Positions 38,117-47,581 of a DNA stretch of 64,000 nt are shown piece after piece (within the stretch, counting starts at the first letter, position 1; each line of letters opens with the position of its first letter). The stretch is from assembly GCF_007655005.1 (NCBI RefSeq), contig NZ_SZVW01000005.1, forward strand, positions 124,001-188,000, written 5' to 3'. The stretch is from Streptomyces tibetensis. Lineage in GTDB: Bacteria > Actinomycetota > Actinomycetes > Streptomycetales > Streptomycetaceae. The notes beneath the pieces were generated by a model, which was not told the DNA's origin, searched no databases, and was given only the letters and a program-made list of their open reading frames with translations. Both the position numbers and the translations under genes were made by a program.

Positions 38117-39913
38117 TCAGAAAACGGGCGTGCCGTCGCGCGTGAGCTTCCAGTCCACCCCCGCGAAGGCGGCCGGGTCGATCGACCCCTTCGCCTTCAC
38201 CCAGGCGATCATGGTGTTGCGGATCTCCTCCGAGTTCGACCACAGCACCCGGGCCGCGGCGACGTGCGGGAAGTTCCCGCCGCCGTTGGCGCGGTAGTTG
38301 TTCACCGCGAACACGAACTGCGCGTCGTCCGCGAGCGGCTGCCCCTCGAACCGCACGTTCGCCACCCGGGACCCGGCCGGCTTCGCGATGTCGATCTCGT
38401 ACGACAGGCCGCTCACCACGTCGTAGTTGTAGTCCGGCGTGCCGTTCGCGTTCGTCAGCTTCGCCGGATCCACCGGGGCGTCCGGCGCGGTCTGCACGTA
38501 GTAGTTCGCCGAGAACTCCAGGTACGCCTTCATCTGCGCGCCCGTCATCAGACGCGCCTCCAGCGTGTTCTCGAAGACGTACAGACCCGCCACGTCCCGG
38601 ATCGTCACCTGACCCGCCGGGATCCGCGCGCTGCGCGAGAAACACGCCGCCTGCGACAGCACCGGCAGCGCGGCGTACTCCGTGCCGGCCAGCGCCTGCT
38701 TCACCGTGTCCGCCTGGATGTGGTTGATCAGGTCGATGATCGGCACGTCCTTGTACGGCGCCTCGGCCGACGTCATCTCCGCCGTGTTGGTGCCGATGAC
38801 CTGGTTGACGTACGCCACGACCTTCTCGTGCTCGTCCGTCAGCAGCTTCGTGATCTTCGGGTCCTCCTCCACGGTGTTGGAGTTCAGGACCTTCGCACCG
38901 ACCTTCTCGACCTTCCAGCAGCCCTTCTCCCAGACCAGCTCGAAGTCGAACAGCGTCAGCCGCTGGCCCCACTTCAGCGGCTCCGACAGCACGACCTTCT
39001 TGCCGGTCTTCTTGTTCGCGACGAAGTACTCCGGGATCTCCGTGTGCGCGTGACCGACCAGGATCGCGTCGATGCCCGGCACCTGCTCGGCCACCAGAGC
39101 GGCCGCGTTCTCGATGTACGGCAGCTGGTCACCGTAGGACGACGTCCCCGACGAACCACTGTGCGCCGACACGATCACGACGTCCGCGCCCATCGACCGC
39201 AGCTTCGGCACCCACTTCGCCGCCTGCTCCTCCAGGCCCGGGAACGTCATCTTCCCCTGCACGTTCGCCTTGTCCCAGATCGCGATGCCCGGGTTGGTCA
39301 GCCCCAGCACCGCCACCTTCACGTCCCGCCCGTGCGGCGTGCACAGCCGGTGCATGCTGTACGGCGCGAACGCCGGCCGCAGCGTCTTCGCGTCCAGCGC
39401 GTTCGCACCCAGCAGCGGGAAATCGCACTGCTGCTCGAACTTCCGCAGCACCGGGATGCCGTAGTTGAACTCGTGGTTGCCGAGCGCCGCCGCGTCGTAG
39501 CCCATGGCGTTCATCGCCTGCGCCATCGGGTGCACCGGGCCGCCCGTGGCGGTGATCGGGTCCACCTTGGCGTAGTAGTACGACAGCTGCGTGCCCTGGA
39601 TGGTGTCGCCCGCGTCGATCAGCAGCGTGTTGCGGCGGCCCTTGTCCGCACGGACCCGGTTCACCAGCGTCGAGACCTTCGCGAGGCCGACATCGTTGTG
39701 GTCCTTGTCGTCGAACTCCTTGTCCGTGAAGTAGTCCCAGTTGAAGACGTTGCCGTGCAGGTCCGTCGTCCCCAGCACGGTGAACGCGTAGCGCTTGGCG
39801 CCCCGCTTCGCCTCGGCCGCCTGCGCACCCGGGGCCGAGACCGCACCGGCCAGCGCCACCCCCGCTCCCGTCACGGCGGACTTCTCCAGGAACTTCCGGC
39901 GGTTCAACGGCAT
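38117..39913 (-). CDS. Tat-exported 5'-nucleotidase / 2',3'-cyclic phosphodiesterase
   Basis: 598 residues from the ATG at 39913, behind GGGGAG. The N-terminus has a twin-arginine signal (RRKFLEK at 5-11, hydrophobic stretch, AQA cleavage region near 32). The calcineurin-like metallophosphatase domain has LGTTDLHGNVFNWDYF, IDAGDTIQGTQLS, ALGNHEFNYG, VSAHSG and VGHAHTEIPE, the full dinuclear metal set; the C-terminal 5'-nucleotidase domain follows from about residue 360, with FAVNNYRANGGGNFP for base binding. It releases phosphate from extracellular nucleotides. A PHO-box-like repeat set lies upstream. It converges on the DesB-like gene. Confidence 0.95.
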   Translation of the reverse strand: MPLNRRKFLEKSAVTGAGVALAGAVSAPGAQAAEAKRGAKRYAFTVLGTTDLHGNVFNWDYFTDKEFDDKDHNDVGLAKVSTLVNRVRADKGRRNTLLIDAGDTIQGTQLSYYYAKVDPITATGGPVHPMAQAMNAMGYDAAALGNHEFNYGIPVLRKFEQQCDFPLLGANALDAKTLRPAFAPYSMHRLCTPHGRDVKVAVLGLTNPGIAIWDKANVQGKMTFPGLEEQAAKWVPKLRSMGADVVIVSAHSGSSGTSSYGDQLPYIENAAALVAEQVPGIDAILVGHAHTEIPEYFVANKKTGKKVVLSEPLKWGQRLTLFDFELVWEKGCWKVEKVGAKVLNSNTVEEDPKITKLLTDEHEKVVAYVNQVIGTNTAEMTSAEAPYKDVPIIDLINHIQADTVKQALAGTEYAALPVLSQAACFSRSARIPAGQVTIRDVAGLYVFENTLEARLMTGAQMKAYLEFSANYYVQTAPDAPVDPAKLTNANGTPDYNYDVVSGLSYEIDIAKPAGSRVANVRFEGQPLADDAQFVFAVNNYRANGGGNFPHVAAARVLWSNSEEIRNTMIAWVKAKGSIDPAAFAGVDWKLTRDGTPVF

Positions 39914-39931
39914 ATCTGGCTCCCCTTGCGG

Positions 39932-39986
39932 AATCTGTGAACGACGCGCGTAGATAACGCGCGTAGATTCTGACCCGTCCATGACC
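39932..39986 (-). promoter_or_regulatory. PHO-box-like 11-nt direct repeats upstream of the 5'-nucleotidase
   Basis: On the minus strand two adjacent 11-nt units GGTCATGGACG and GGTCAGAATCT, then 22 nt, then GTTCACAGATT in the same 11-nt phase. Streptomyces PhoP binds 11-nt direct repeats starting G[TG]TCA. The 22 nt between contain a tandem duplicate of ACGCGCGTAGAT (plus-strand reading). By-eye match. Confidence 0.45.
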
Positions 39987-40076
39987 GGCCGCAACAGACC
40001 CGGCAGGTTGCGATCTGATGACTCGGCCCCCCGATCCCCGGCCGCCAACCAGCCCAGACATGACAGAGTGGGGCGT

Positions 40077-40793
40077 ATGACCGCGGCCACCCCAGACGCC
40101 TCCCAGCCCGCCGTCCCCTACGGCACACCCGAGGCCCCCCGCATCGCCGTCCGCGGCGAGGCCCGCCTCGAAGTCGACCCCGAGATCGCCCGCATCGGCA
40201 TCACCGTCGCCGCCCGCGGCCGCGACCGCCGCTCCGCCCTCGACGACCTCACCCGCCGCAACGCCGGCCTTCTCGACCTCGTCAAGTCCTACGGCGACGC
40301 CGTCGAACGGCTGGAGACCGGCGCCTTCTCCATCACCCCCGAACTCACCAAGCACGGCCGCGGCGAACGCGTCCGCACCTACCACGGCAGCGTCCGCGTC
40401 ACCGCCGAACTCACCGACTTCACCGCCCTGGGTGAACTCACCACCCGCCTCGCCGACCTCGAACTCACCCGCGTCGACGGCCCCTGGTGGGCCCTGCGCC
40501 CCGACTCACCCGCCCACCGCGAAGCCCGCAAGAAGGCCGTACACGAAGCCGTCCAACGCGCCCGCGAGTACGCCGAAGCCCTCGGCACCCGCCTCTCCGC
40601 CCTGGTCGAACTCGCCGACATCGGCGCCGAGAGCGCCCCGCCGCCCTACCCCCAGGCCCCCGGCCGCATGCGCTCCGCGGCCTTCGCCGGCGCCGCCGAG
40701 GACACCCCCGCCCCCCTCGACCTCGAACCCCAGCGCCAACGCGTCCACGCCCAGATCAACGCCCGCTTCACCATGGTGCCGCCCCAGCTGTAA
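40077..40793 (+). CDS. SIMPL-domain (DUF541) protein
   Basis: 238 residues from the ATG at 40077. The SIMPL/DUF541 fold is recognisable from IAVRGEARLEVDPEIARIGITVAARGRDR at the start, the alternating strand/helix pattern, TYHGSVRVTAELTDF, and the C-terminal HAQINARFTMVP strand. The family is found in oxidative-stress and envelope contexts, but no signal peptide is visible here, so this one is probably cytoplasmic. Start is divergent from the 5'-nucleotidase, 163 bp away. Confidence 0.85.
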   Translation: MTAATPDASQPAVPYGTPEAPRIAVRGEARLEVDPEIARIGITVAARGRDRRSALDDLTRRNAGLLDLVKSYGDAVERLETGAFSITPELTKHGRGERVRTYHGSVRVTAELTDFTALGELTTRLADLELTRVDGPWWALRPDSPAHREARKKAVHEAVQRAREYAEALGTRLSALVELADIGAESAPPPYPQAPGRMRSAAFAGAAEDTPAPLDLEPQRQRVHAQINARFTMVPPQL

Positions 40794-40959
40794 GGCACTC
40801 CCGCGAGCCCATTTCCGAAAATCCGACCGAATTCCGCGAGCGCTCATCGGAGCACCCCTGCGCACAATTCGACACTTGTCAATAACGCTTCACGCAAAGT
40901 CTGTTGAGTGGCCATGCCCGACCAATTCTCTACCGGTCGGTAACTCATAGGCTCCTTTC

Positions 40960-42381
40960 ATGCGCCGAGCAAAAATCGTCTGCACCCTTGGACCCGCCAC
41001 CGACTCGTACGACCGGATCAAAGACCTGGTCGACGCCGGAATGGACGTAGCCCGCCTCAACCTCAGCCACGGCGGCCACGCCGAACACGAGGAGCGCTAC
41101 CACCGGGTCCGCAAAGCAGCCGACGAGACCGGCCGCAGCGTCGGCCTCCTCGCCGACCTCCAAGGCCCCAAAATCAGGCTCGGCCACTTCACCGAAGGCC
41201 CCGTACTCCTCGAACGCGGCGACACCTTCACCATCACCGTCGAAGAAGGCGTCGAAGGCGACGGCCACATGTGCGGCACCACCTACGCCGGCCTCGCCGC
41301 CGACGTCACCACCGGCGAACGCATCCTCGTCGACGACGGCAAGGTCTGCCTCAAGGTCACCTCCGTCGACGGCCCCCGCATCCACACCACCGTCCTCGAA
41401 GGCGGCGTGATCAGCGACCACAAGGGCCTCAACCTCCCCGGCGTCGCCGTCTCCGTCCCCGCCCTCTCCAAAAAGGACGAGGACGACCTCCGCTGGGCCC
41501 TGCGCACCGGCTTCGACGTCATCGCCCTGTCCTTCGTCCGCTCCGGCCGCGACATCCAGGACGTCCACCGCATCATGGACGAGGAAGGCCGCCGCCTCCC
41601 CGTCATCGCCAAAATCGAAAAACCCCAGGCCGTCGACACCATCGACGAGATCGTCGCCGCCTTCGACGGCATCATGGTCGCCCGCGGAGACCTCGGCGTC
41701 GAAATGCCACTCGAACAGGTCCCGATCGTCCAGAAACGCGCCATCAAACTGGCCAAACGCAACGCCAAGCCCGTCATCGTCGCCACCCAGATGCTCGACT
41801 CGATGATCGACAACGCCCGCCCGACCCGCGCCGAAGCCTCCGACGTCGCCAACGCGGTCATCGACGGCACCGACGCGGTGATGCTCTCCGGCGAGACGAG
41901 CGTCGGCAAACACCCCATCGCAACCGTCCGCACGATGGCCCGCATCGTCGAAGCGGCGGAAGAGGACCTCCTCGCGAAGGGCCTCCCGCCCCTCACCGAC
42001 CGCAACAAACCCCGCACCCAGGGCGGCGCGGTCGCCCGGGCGGCAGCCGAGATGGGCGACTTCCTGGGCGCCCGCTTCCTGGTCGCCTTCACCCAGTCCG
42101 GCGACACCGCCCGCCGCCTCTCCCGCTACCGCTCCCCGATCCCCCTCCTCGCCTTCACCCCCGACCAGGCGACCCGCTCCCAGCTCAGCCTCACCTGGGG
42201 CGTCGAAACCTTCCTCGGCCCGTGCGTCGACACCACGGACGCGATGGTCGACCAGGTCGACGAACTCCTGCTCCGCTACGGCCGCTGCAGCCCGGGCGAC
42301 ACGGTCGTCATCACATCCGGCTCCCCGCCCGGCGTCTCGGGCTCGACGAACATGGTCAGGGTCCACCACATCGCTGAGTAG
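40960..42381 (+). CDS. pyk: Pyruvate kinase
   Basis: 473 residues. It makes pyruvate and ATP from phosphoenolpyruvate and ADP. N-terminal RRAKIVCTLGPATDSYDRIKDLVDAGMDVARLNLSHG, PK active-site segment VIAKIEKPQAVDTIDEI with the catalytic Lys, Mg-binding Glu and MVARGDLGVEMPLEQVP, and ATQMLDSMIDNARPTRAEASDVANAV are all intact. The leader (40794-40959) is AT-rich for this genome and carries a CCGACC/GGTCGG inverted repeat (40918-40940) just before the start. Many Streptomyces have two pyk genes; this sequence does not tell which one it is. Confidence 0.98.
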   Translation: MRRAKIVCTLGPATDSYDRIKDLVDAGMDVARLNLSHGGHAEHEERYHRVRKAADETGRSVGLLADLQGPKIRLGHFTEGPVLLERGDTFTITVEEGVEGDGHMCGTTYAGLAADVTTGERILVDDGKVCLKVTSVDGPRIHTTVLEGGVISDHKGLNLPGVAVSVPALSKKDEDDLRWALRTGFDVIALSFVRSGRDIQDVHRIMDEEGRRLPVIAKIEKPQAVDTIDEIVAAFDGIMVARGDLGVEMPLEQVPIVQKRAIKLAKRNAKPVIVATQMLDSMIDNARPTRAEASDVANAVIDGTDAVMLSGETSVGKHPIATVRTMARIVEAAEEDLLAKGLPPLTDRNKPRTQGGAVARAAAEMGDFLGARFLVAFTQSGDTARRLSRYRSPIPLLAFTPDQATRSQLSLTWGVETFLGPCVDTTDAMVDQVDELLLRYGRCSPGDTVVITSGSPPGVSGSTNMVRVHHIAE

Positions 42382-42386
42382 CCGGG

Positions 42387-43175
42387 TCAGTACTTGGGCC
42401 CGACGTGGGCGTCCATGAGAGCGACGGAGGCTTTGCGGGCGACGGAGATGTTGAACGGGTTGCCGTTACGGGTGCAGTGCGTCCACTCGATGCCGAGCTT
42501 GTCCAGGGTGTCGGTGTACAGCCGCCGGATGTCGTCGGAGACGTTGGTGAAGAAGTACCGGGGATACTCGTAGCGCTTCCGCTCACCGGCGACCGTCCGG
42601 GTCGTCCAGTTGGTGATCCGACAGCCGTCGGAGTGGATGAGACCGCGGATGAATTCCCAGGGGTGGGCGTCGACGATGGCCTGTTGCCAGGGTTCGAGGG
42701 CGATGCGACGTTCATGCTTCTTGCCGGGGCCGTGTTGGGGGAACAGGCAGTGCAGGTGCTTCGAGTAGACCTTCACGTTGCTGCAGCCGGTTCTGCGGAC
42801 ACGGCAGGTCGAATTCGCGGGGAAGACCGCCCGCATGGCCGCTTCGCAGGCGTCCATGAGACCGGGCCATGACTCTGTGCAGGCGATCATGAGGTTGGGT
42901 ACGCGGTGCTCGGAGTAGTGGCTGATGTGTCCGTCCCCGAGATACAGACCCAGCAGATAGGAATAGGCGGGCTCGTCCAGATCCCGACCGTCGCACCGGG
43001 GGCATTTCGGATCGTGGCGCCCGGGGCACTCGCCGCGCTTCGCGCGGTCCAGATGCTTCCAGTAGCCGACCGTCCCCAGTGGCACGTTGAGGCTACGGGC
43101 CACCTCCGCGTTCCTCGCGCCCCCGCGCAGAAGAGTGATGGCCTTCTGTCGCACGTCAGTGCCATGGAAATTCAT
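42387..43175 (-). CDS. HTH, zinc-knuckle and LAGLIDADG-type protein beside tRNA-Leu
   Basis: 262 residues from the ATG at 43175; upstream extension would run into the tRNA. Residues 9-40 (RQKAITLLRGGARNAEVARSLNVPLGTVGYWK) form a helix-turn-helix. Cys50, Cys58 and Cys61 with His54 (CPGRHDPKCPRC) look like a zinc site. Two LAGLIDADG motifs follow: LLGLYLGDG (74-82) and FIRGLIHSDG (175-184), both keeping the catalytic Asp. This is the fold of homing endonucleases and of the regulator WhiA. It stands alone, not inside an intron or intein, five bases after pyk (convergent). Whether it cuts DNA or regulates is open. Confidence 0.75.
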   Translation of the reverse strand: MNFHGTDVRQKAITLLRGGARNAEVARSLNVPLGTVGYWKHLDRAKRGECPGRHDPKCPRCDGRDLDEPAYSYLLGLYLGDGHISHYSEHRVPNLMIACTESWPGLMDACEAAMRAVFPANSTCRVRRTGCSNVKVYSKHLHCLFPQHGPGKKHERRIALEPWQQAIVDAHPWEFIRGLIHSDGCRITNWTTRTVAGERKRYEYPRYFFTNVSDDIRRLYTDTLDKLGIEWTHCTRNGNPFNISVARKASVALMDAHVGPKY

Positions 43176-43213
43176 GCGACCACTGTGTGTCGCTGACGGT
43201 GACCGTGAGCAGC

Positions 43214-43250
43214 AAAAAGCGGAGAACCACGCGAACGTGATCCTCCGCTT
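43214..43250 (-). terminator. Intrinsic terminator of tRNA-Leu
   Basis: On the minus strand a 15-bp stem (AAGCGGAGGATCACG / CGTGGTTCTCCGCTT, with two G-U pairs) closes a TTCG tetraloop and runs into TTTTT. It lies 10 bases after the CCA end of the tRNA. Confidence 0.92.
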
Positions 43251-43259
43251 CTGATCTTG

Positions 43260-43346
43260 TGGTGCCCGGTGTGGGATTCGAACCCACATGCCCAAAGGGC
43301 ACGGCATTTTGAGTGCCGCGAGTCTGACCAGTTCCTCCAACCGGGC
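43260..43346 (-). tRNA. tRNA-Leu(CAA)
   Basis: Class II tRNA, 87 nt including an encoded CCA (43260-43262). Acceptor GCCCGGT pairs with ACCGGGC; anticodon stem CGGCA/TGCCG holds the loop CTCAAAA, giving anticodon CAA (codon UUG). The long variable arm TGCCC-TTT-GGGCA and T-arm GTGGG-TTCGAAT-CCCAC are clear. It is not the TTA-reading bldA tRNA, whose anticodon is UAA. Confidence 0.97.
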
Positions 43347-43448
43347 AAGTCAGGGGACCGATGAGCAGTGTACCGGTTCACTGTGGGGCCTTGCTGCTAG
43401 GTACGCTGCTTGGGAGCAGTACCGGCCTGCCCCTACCAAGGAGCCCAC

Positions 43449-44105
43449 GTGAGTGCCCCCGAGTCGCCCCAGCCTGTTGACGTGCCTGAAGAGGACAAGT
43501 CGCACGTGCCTCCGTTGACGACGCGGGTCGTCATCGCCGAGGACGAGGCGCTGATCCGGCTCGATCTCAAAGAGATGCTGGAGGAGGAGGGGTACACCGT
43601 CGTCGGTGAGGCCGGGGACGGTGAGCAGGCGGTGGAGCTGGCTCGTGAGCACCGGCCCGATCTGGTGATCCTGGACGTGAAGATGCCGAAGATGGACGGT
43701 ATCTCCGCGGCGGAGAAGATCGCGGAGGAGAGCATCGCGCCGGTGCTGATGCTGACCGCGTTCTCGCAGCGCGACCTGGTGGAGCGTGCCCGGGACGCGG
43801 GTGCGATGGCGTATCTGGTGAAGCCGTTCAGCAAGACGGATGTCGTGCCGGCGATCGAGATGGCCGTCTCGCGGTTCACGGAGCTGAAGGAGCTGGAGAA
43901 GGAGGTCGCCGACCTCACGCTCCGGCTGGAGACGCGCAAGCTGGTGGACCGGGCGAAGTCGATTCTGCAGACGGAGTACGGGCTGTCGGAGCCGGCTGCT
44001 TTCCGGTGGATCCAGAAGACGTCGATGGACCGGCGGATGTCGATGCAGCAGGTTGCGGAGGCCGTCATCCAGGACGCCGACGAGAAGAAGGCCAACAAGG
44101 GCTGA
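43449..44105 (+). CDS. pdtaR: Response regulator with ANTAR output domain (PdtaR-like)
   Basis: 218 residues from the GTG at 43449, with an ideal AAGGAG at 43438-43443. The receiver domain (residues 25-145) has the acidic pair in IAEDEALIRLDL, phospho-acceptor Asp76 in LVILDVKMPKMDG, Thr in MLTAFSQ and Lys in LVKPFSK. A coiled linker leads to the ANTAR domain (about 155-210: RLETRKLVDRAKSILQTEYG, MSMQQVAEAVI), which binds paired RNA hairpins and prevents termination. Closest known relatives are actinobacterial PdtaR (M. tuberculosis Rv1626). The cognate kinase is usually unlinked, and none is present here. Confidence 0.93.
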   Translation: MSAPESPQPVDVPEEDKSHVPPLTTRVVIAEDEALIRLDLKEMLEEEGYTVVGEAGDGEQAVELAREHRPDLVILDVKMPKMDGISAAEKIAEESIAPVLMLTAFSQRDLVERARDAGAMAYLVKPFSKTDVVPAIEMAVSRFTELKELEKEVADLTLRLETRKLVDRAKSILQTEYGLSEPAAFRWIQKTSMDRRMSMQQVAEAVIQDADEKKANKG

Positions 44106-44112
44106 GGACAAG

Positions 44113-44167
44113 ACGCCAAGAGGCCCGCTTCCCTTCCGGACCGGAGGGGGAGCGGGCCTCTTGGCGT
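44113..44167. terminator. Strong bidirectional terminator between pdtaR and livF
   Basis: ACGCCAAGAGGCCCGCT pairs with AGCGGGCCTCTTGGCGT, a 17-bp outer stem, and the inner bases can pair further. Genes converge here. Confidence 0.9.
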
Positions 44168-44180
44168 ACGGGCCGGGACC

Positions 44181-44893
44181 TCAGTCCTCGCCCAGGTACG
44201 CCTTGCGCACCGACTCGTCGTGGAGCAGGTCCTGCCCTGTTCCGGAGAGGACGATGTTGCCGACCTCCATGACGTGGCCCTGGTCGGCGAGGGAGAGCGC
44301 GGCCTGGGCGTTCTGTTCGACGAGGAGGATCGTCGTGCCCTGGGACTTGAGCTCGGAGATGGTCGCCATGATCTTCTGCATCATGATCGGGGAGAGGCCC
44401 ATGGAGGGCTCGTCGAGCATGAGGAGCTTGGGCTGGGACATGAGGGCGCGTCCCATGGCGAGCATCTGCTGTTCGCCGCCCGAGAGGGTTCCTGCGGCCT
44501 GCTTGCGGCGTTCCCCGAGGATGGGGAAGAGGTCGTAGGCGCGCTGGATGTCTTTTTCGATGCCGTCCTTGTCCTTGCGGAGGAACGCTCCGAGCTGGAG
44601 GTTCTCGGCGATGGTGAGGCGGGGGAAGATGTGCCGGCCTTCGGGGGAGTGGGCGAGGCCGAGGGCGACGATCTTGTGGGCGGGGACCCCGCTCAGCGGC
44701 TTGCCGTCGAAGAGGATCTTCCCGGAGGTGGGCTTGAGGAGGCCCGACAGGGTGCGCAGGGTGGTGGTCTTGCCGGCGCCGTTGGTGCCGATGAGGGTGA
44801 CGACCTGCCCGGCGTCGACGCTGAAGGAGATGCCCTTGACGGCTTCGATCTTGCCGTAGGAGACCCGGAGGTCCTCGACCTCGAGGAGTGCGG

Positions 44894-44897
<4 letters not shown>
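44181..44897 (-). CDS. livF: Branched-chain amino acid ABC transporter ATPase LivF
   Basis: 238 residues from the GTG at 44897, overlapping the livG stop by four bases. Walker A LIGTNGAGKTTTLRTLSG, signature TLSGGEQQMLAMGRALM, Walker B PKLLMLDEPSMGLSP and the LVEQNAQAALSLAD segment are typical of LivF. It supplies ATP hydrolysis to the LivHM membrane pair. Last gene of the liv operon, followed by the bidirectional terminator. Confidence 0.96.
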
Positions 44898-45757
<860 letters not shown>

Positions 45758-45762
45758 GTTTC

Positions 45763-47577
45763 TTACGCCCCCGCCTTGGTGACGGCCGGTTCGTCGGTCA
45801 GCGTGGTCTGTTTGGGTACGTCGAGTTGGCCGGTCTCGTGGAATTCGAGCTGGCGACGGCGGTTGGCGATGATGCCTTCGGGGCGGAAGCGCATCAGGAG
45901 GATGAGCGCGATGCCGAAGGCGAGGAGCGACTTGTCCTGGAGGAAGACCAGCTTCTCGGGGAGCAGGTAGAGCAGGGCCGCGCCTAGGAGCGGTCCGGCC
46001 ACGGTGCCCATGCCGCCGAGGACGACCGCGGCCAGGAGGAACGCGGAGTTGGGCGGGGTGGAGCCGGCGAACTGGTACGGCGTGGGGACGACGCTGTAGG
46101 TGACGTGGGCGCTGACGGTGCCGGCGAGGCCGGCGAGGGAGGCGCCGAGGGCGAAGGCGACGAGCTTGACGCGGAAGCCGTTGATGCCCATGGCGGTGGC
46201 GGCGGTCTCGTCCTCGCGGATGGCGATCCAGGAGCGGCCGATGCGGGAGTCCGCTGCACGCGTGTAGACCAGGACGACGATGGCCATGATGAGGACCATC
46301 AGGAGGTAGTAGTTGGCGAAGCGGCCGAGGGTGAATCCGCCGATGTCGTGGGCCTGGCCGAAGTTGAAGCCGAAGAAGTTCAGGTCGGGGATGTTGGCGA
46401 TGCCGTTCGGGCCGTTGGTGACGTCGGGTCCGGAGTCGCCGTCCATGTTGTTGACGGCGATGCGGAAGATCTCTCCGAAGCCGAGGGTGACGATGGCGAG
46501 GTAGTCGCCGCGCAGTCGCAGGGTCGGGGCGCCGATGAGGACACCGAAGACGAGGGACGCGGCGGCGCCGGCCAGGGCGGAGGCCCAGAAGGGCAGGTGG
46601 ACGCCGGAGATGGTGGAGAACTCGGAGCCGGAGACGAGGGCGGCGGTGTAGGCGCCGACGCCGAGGAAGGCGACGTATCCGAGGTCGAGGAGTCCGGCGA
46701 GGCCGACGACGATGTTGAGGCCGAGGGCGACGGTCCCGAAGATCAGGATGTTGACGCCGATGTTGGCGTAGTGGTCGTCGGTCTGGGTGAAGGGGAAGGC
46801 GATGGCCGCGGCGAAGCCCATGGCGAGGGTGAAGCTGCGGTTGGCGGCGACGAGGGCCGAGAAGCGGTCCATGAGGCCGGCGGTGTGCAGGGCCCACATG
46901 GCGAAGGTGACGACGAAGAGGTAGCCGATGAAGAGTTCGCCGTACTCGGTGTCGATGCCGTAGGTGAAGACGCCGAGGCCGATGATGGTGACCACGGTGA
47001 TCACGGCCCGCTGGATCCAGGGCGCGGTGGCCTGAGCGGCGGGGATGCGGTCGGGCTTGGCGACGTAGGCCTTGAGGGTTTCCTTGGTGCCGTCGGTGCC
47101 GGTGCGCTCCTGGGGGAGGGCGAAGGCGCCGAGGACGGGCAGCAGGGAGGCGACGGCCGCTATCCAGCCACCGGGTTCGAGGTTGACGACGCCGCCGAGC
47201 TGGGCGCTGATGGCGATGACGGTGAACCAGGTGACGGTGAATCCGCCGAGTGCGGTGAGCACGAGGGGTGCGTTGTTGCGGGCGGGCAGCAGCCAGCCGA
47301 GTCCGCGGACGCCGTAGGAGGCGAGGGCGAACAGGGCGGTGAGGAGGCCGGCGGTGAAGGTCAGCCACTGCAGGCCACCGGGGTAGCCGTTGAAGGTGAG
47401 GTCGCCGGGGAATTCGGCGGTCCAGGTCCAGGCCAGGTACGCGGAGGCGGCGGTGGCGATGCCGCCGGCGAGCAGCAGGGCACGGGCGGCCGCGGTGGGC
47501 AGCGGGAGGAGACCGCGCGGGGCGGGCGTCGGGGTGGGGACGGCGTCCGGTGCCGGGGTCTTGGTCGTCTCGGTCAT
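45763..47577 (-). CDS. livM: Branched-chain amino acid ABC transporter permease LivM
   Basis: 604 residues, longer than usual LivM (about 300-430). The C-terminal half is the standard permease (ALGLNIVVGLAGLLDLGYVAFLGVGAYTAAL, the EDETAATAMGINGFRVKLVAFALGASLAGLAG coupling loop, VVLGGMGTVAGPLLGAALL). The N-terminal 260 residues add a Pro-rich cytoplasmic start and about five extra hydrophobic helices, a form seen in several actinobacteria. It pairs with LivH to make the membrane channel. Confidence 0.94.
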   Translation of the reverse strand: MTETTKTPAPDAVPTPTPAPRGLLPLPTAAARALLLAGGIATAASAYLAWTWTAEFPGDLTFNGYPGGLQWLTFTAGLLTALFALASYGVRGLGWLLPARNNAPLVLTALGGFTVTWFTVIAISAQLGGVVNLEPGGWIAAVASLLPVLGAFALPQERTGTDGTKETLKAYVAKPDRIPAAQATAPWIQRAVITVVTIIGLGVFTYGIDTEYGELFIGYLFVVTFAMWALHTAGLMDRFSALVAANRSFTLAMGFAAAIAFPFTQTDDHYANIGVNILIFGTVALGLNIVVGLAGLLDLGYVAFLGVGAYTAALVSGSEFSTISGVHLPFWASALAGAAASLVFGVLIGAPTLRLRGDYLAIVTLGFGEIFRIAVNNMDGDSGPDVTNGPNGIANIPDLNFFGFNFGQAHDIGGFTLGRFANYYLLMVLIMAIVVLVYTRAADSRIGRSWIAIREDETAATAMGINGFRVKLVAFALGASLAGLAGTVSAHVTYSVVPTPYQFAGSTPPNSAFLLAAVVLGGMGTVAGPLLGAALLYLLPEKLVFLQDKSLLAFGIALILLMRFRPEGIIANRRRQLEFHETGQLDVPKQTTLTDEPAVTKAGA

Positions 47578-47581
47578 GTGA

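Noticed and set aside
43260..43346. bldA (TTA-reading tRNA-Leu)
   Set aside because: The anticodon loop CTCAAAA gives CAA, not UAA.
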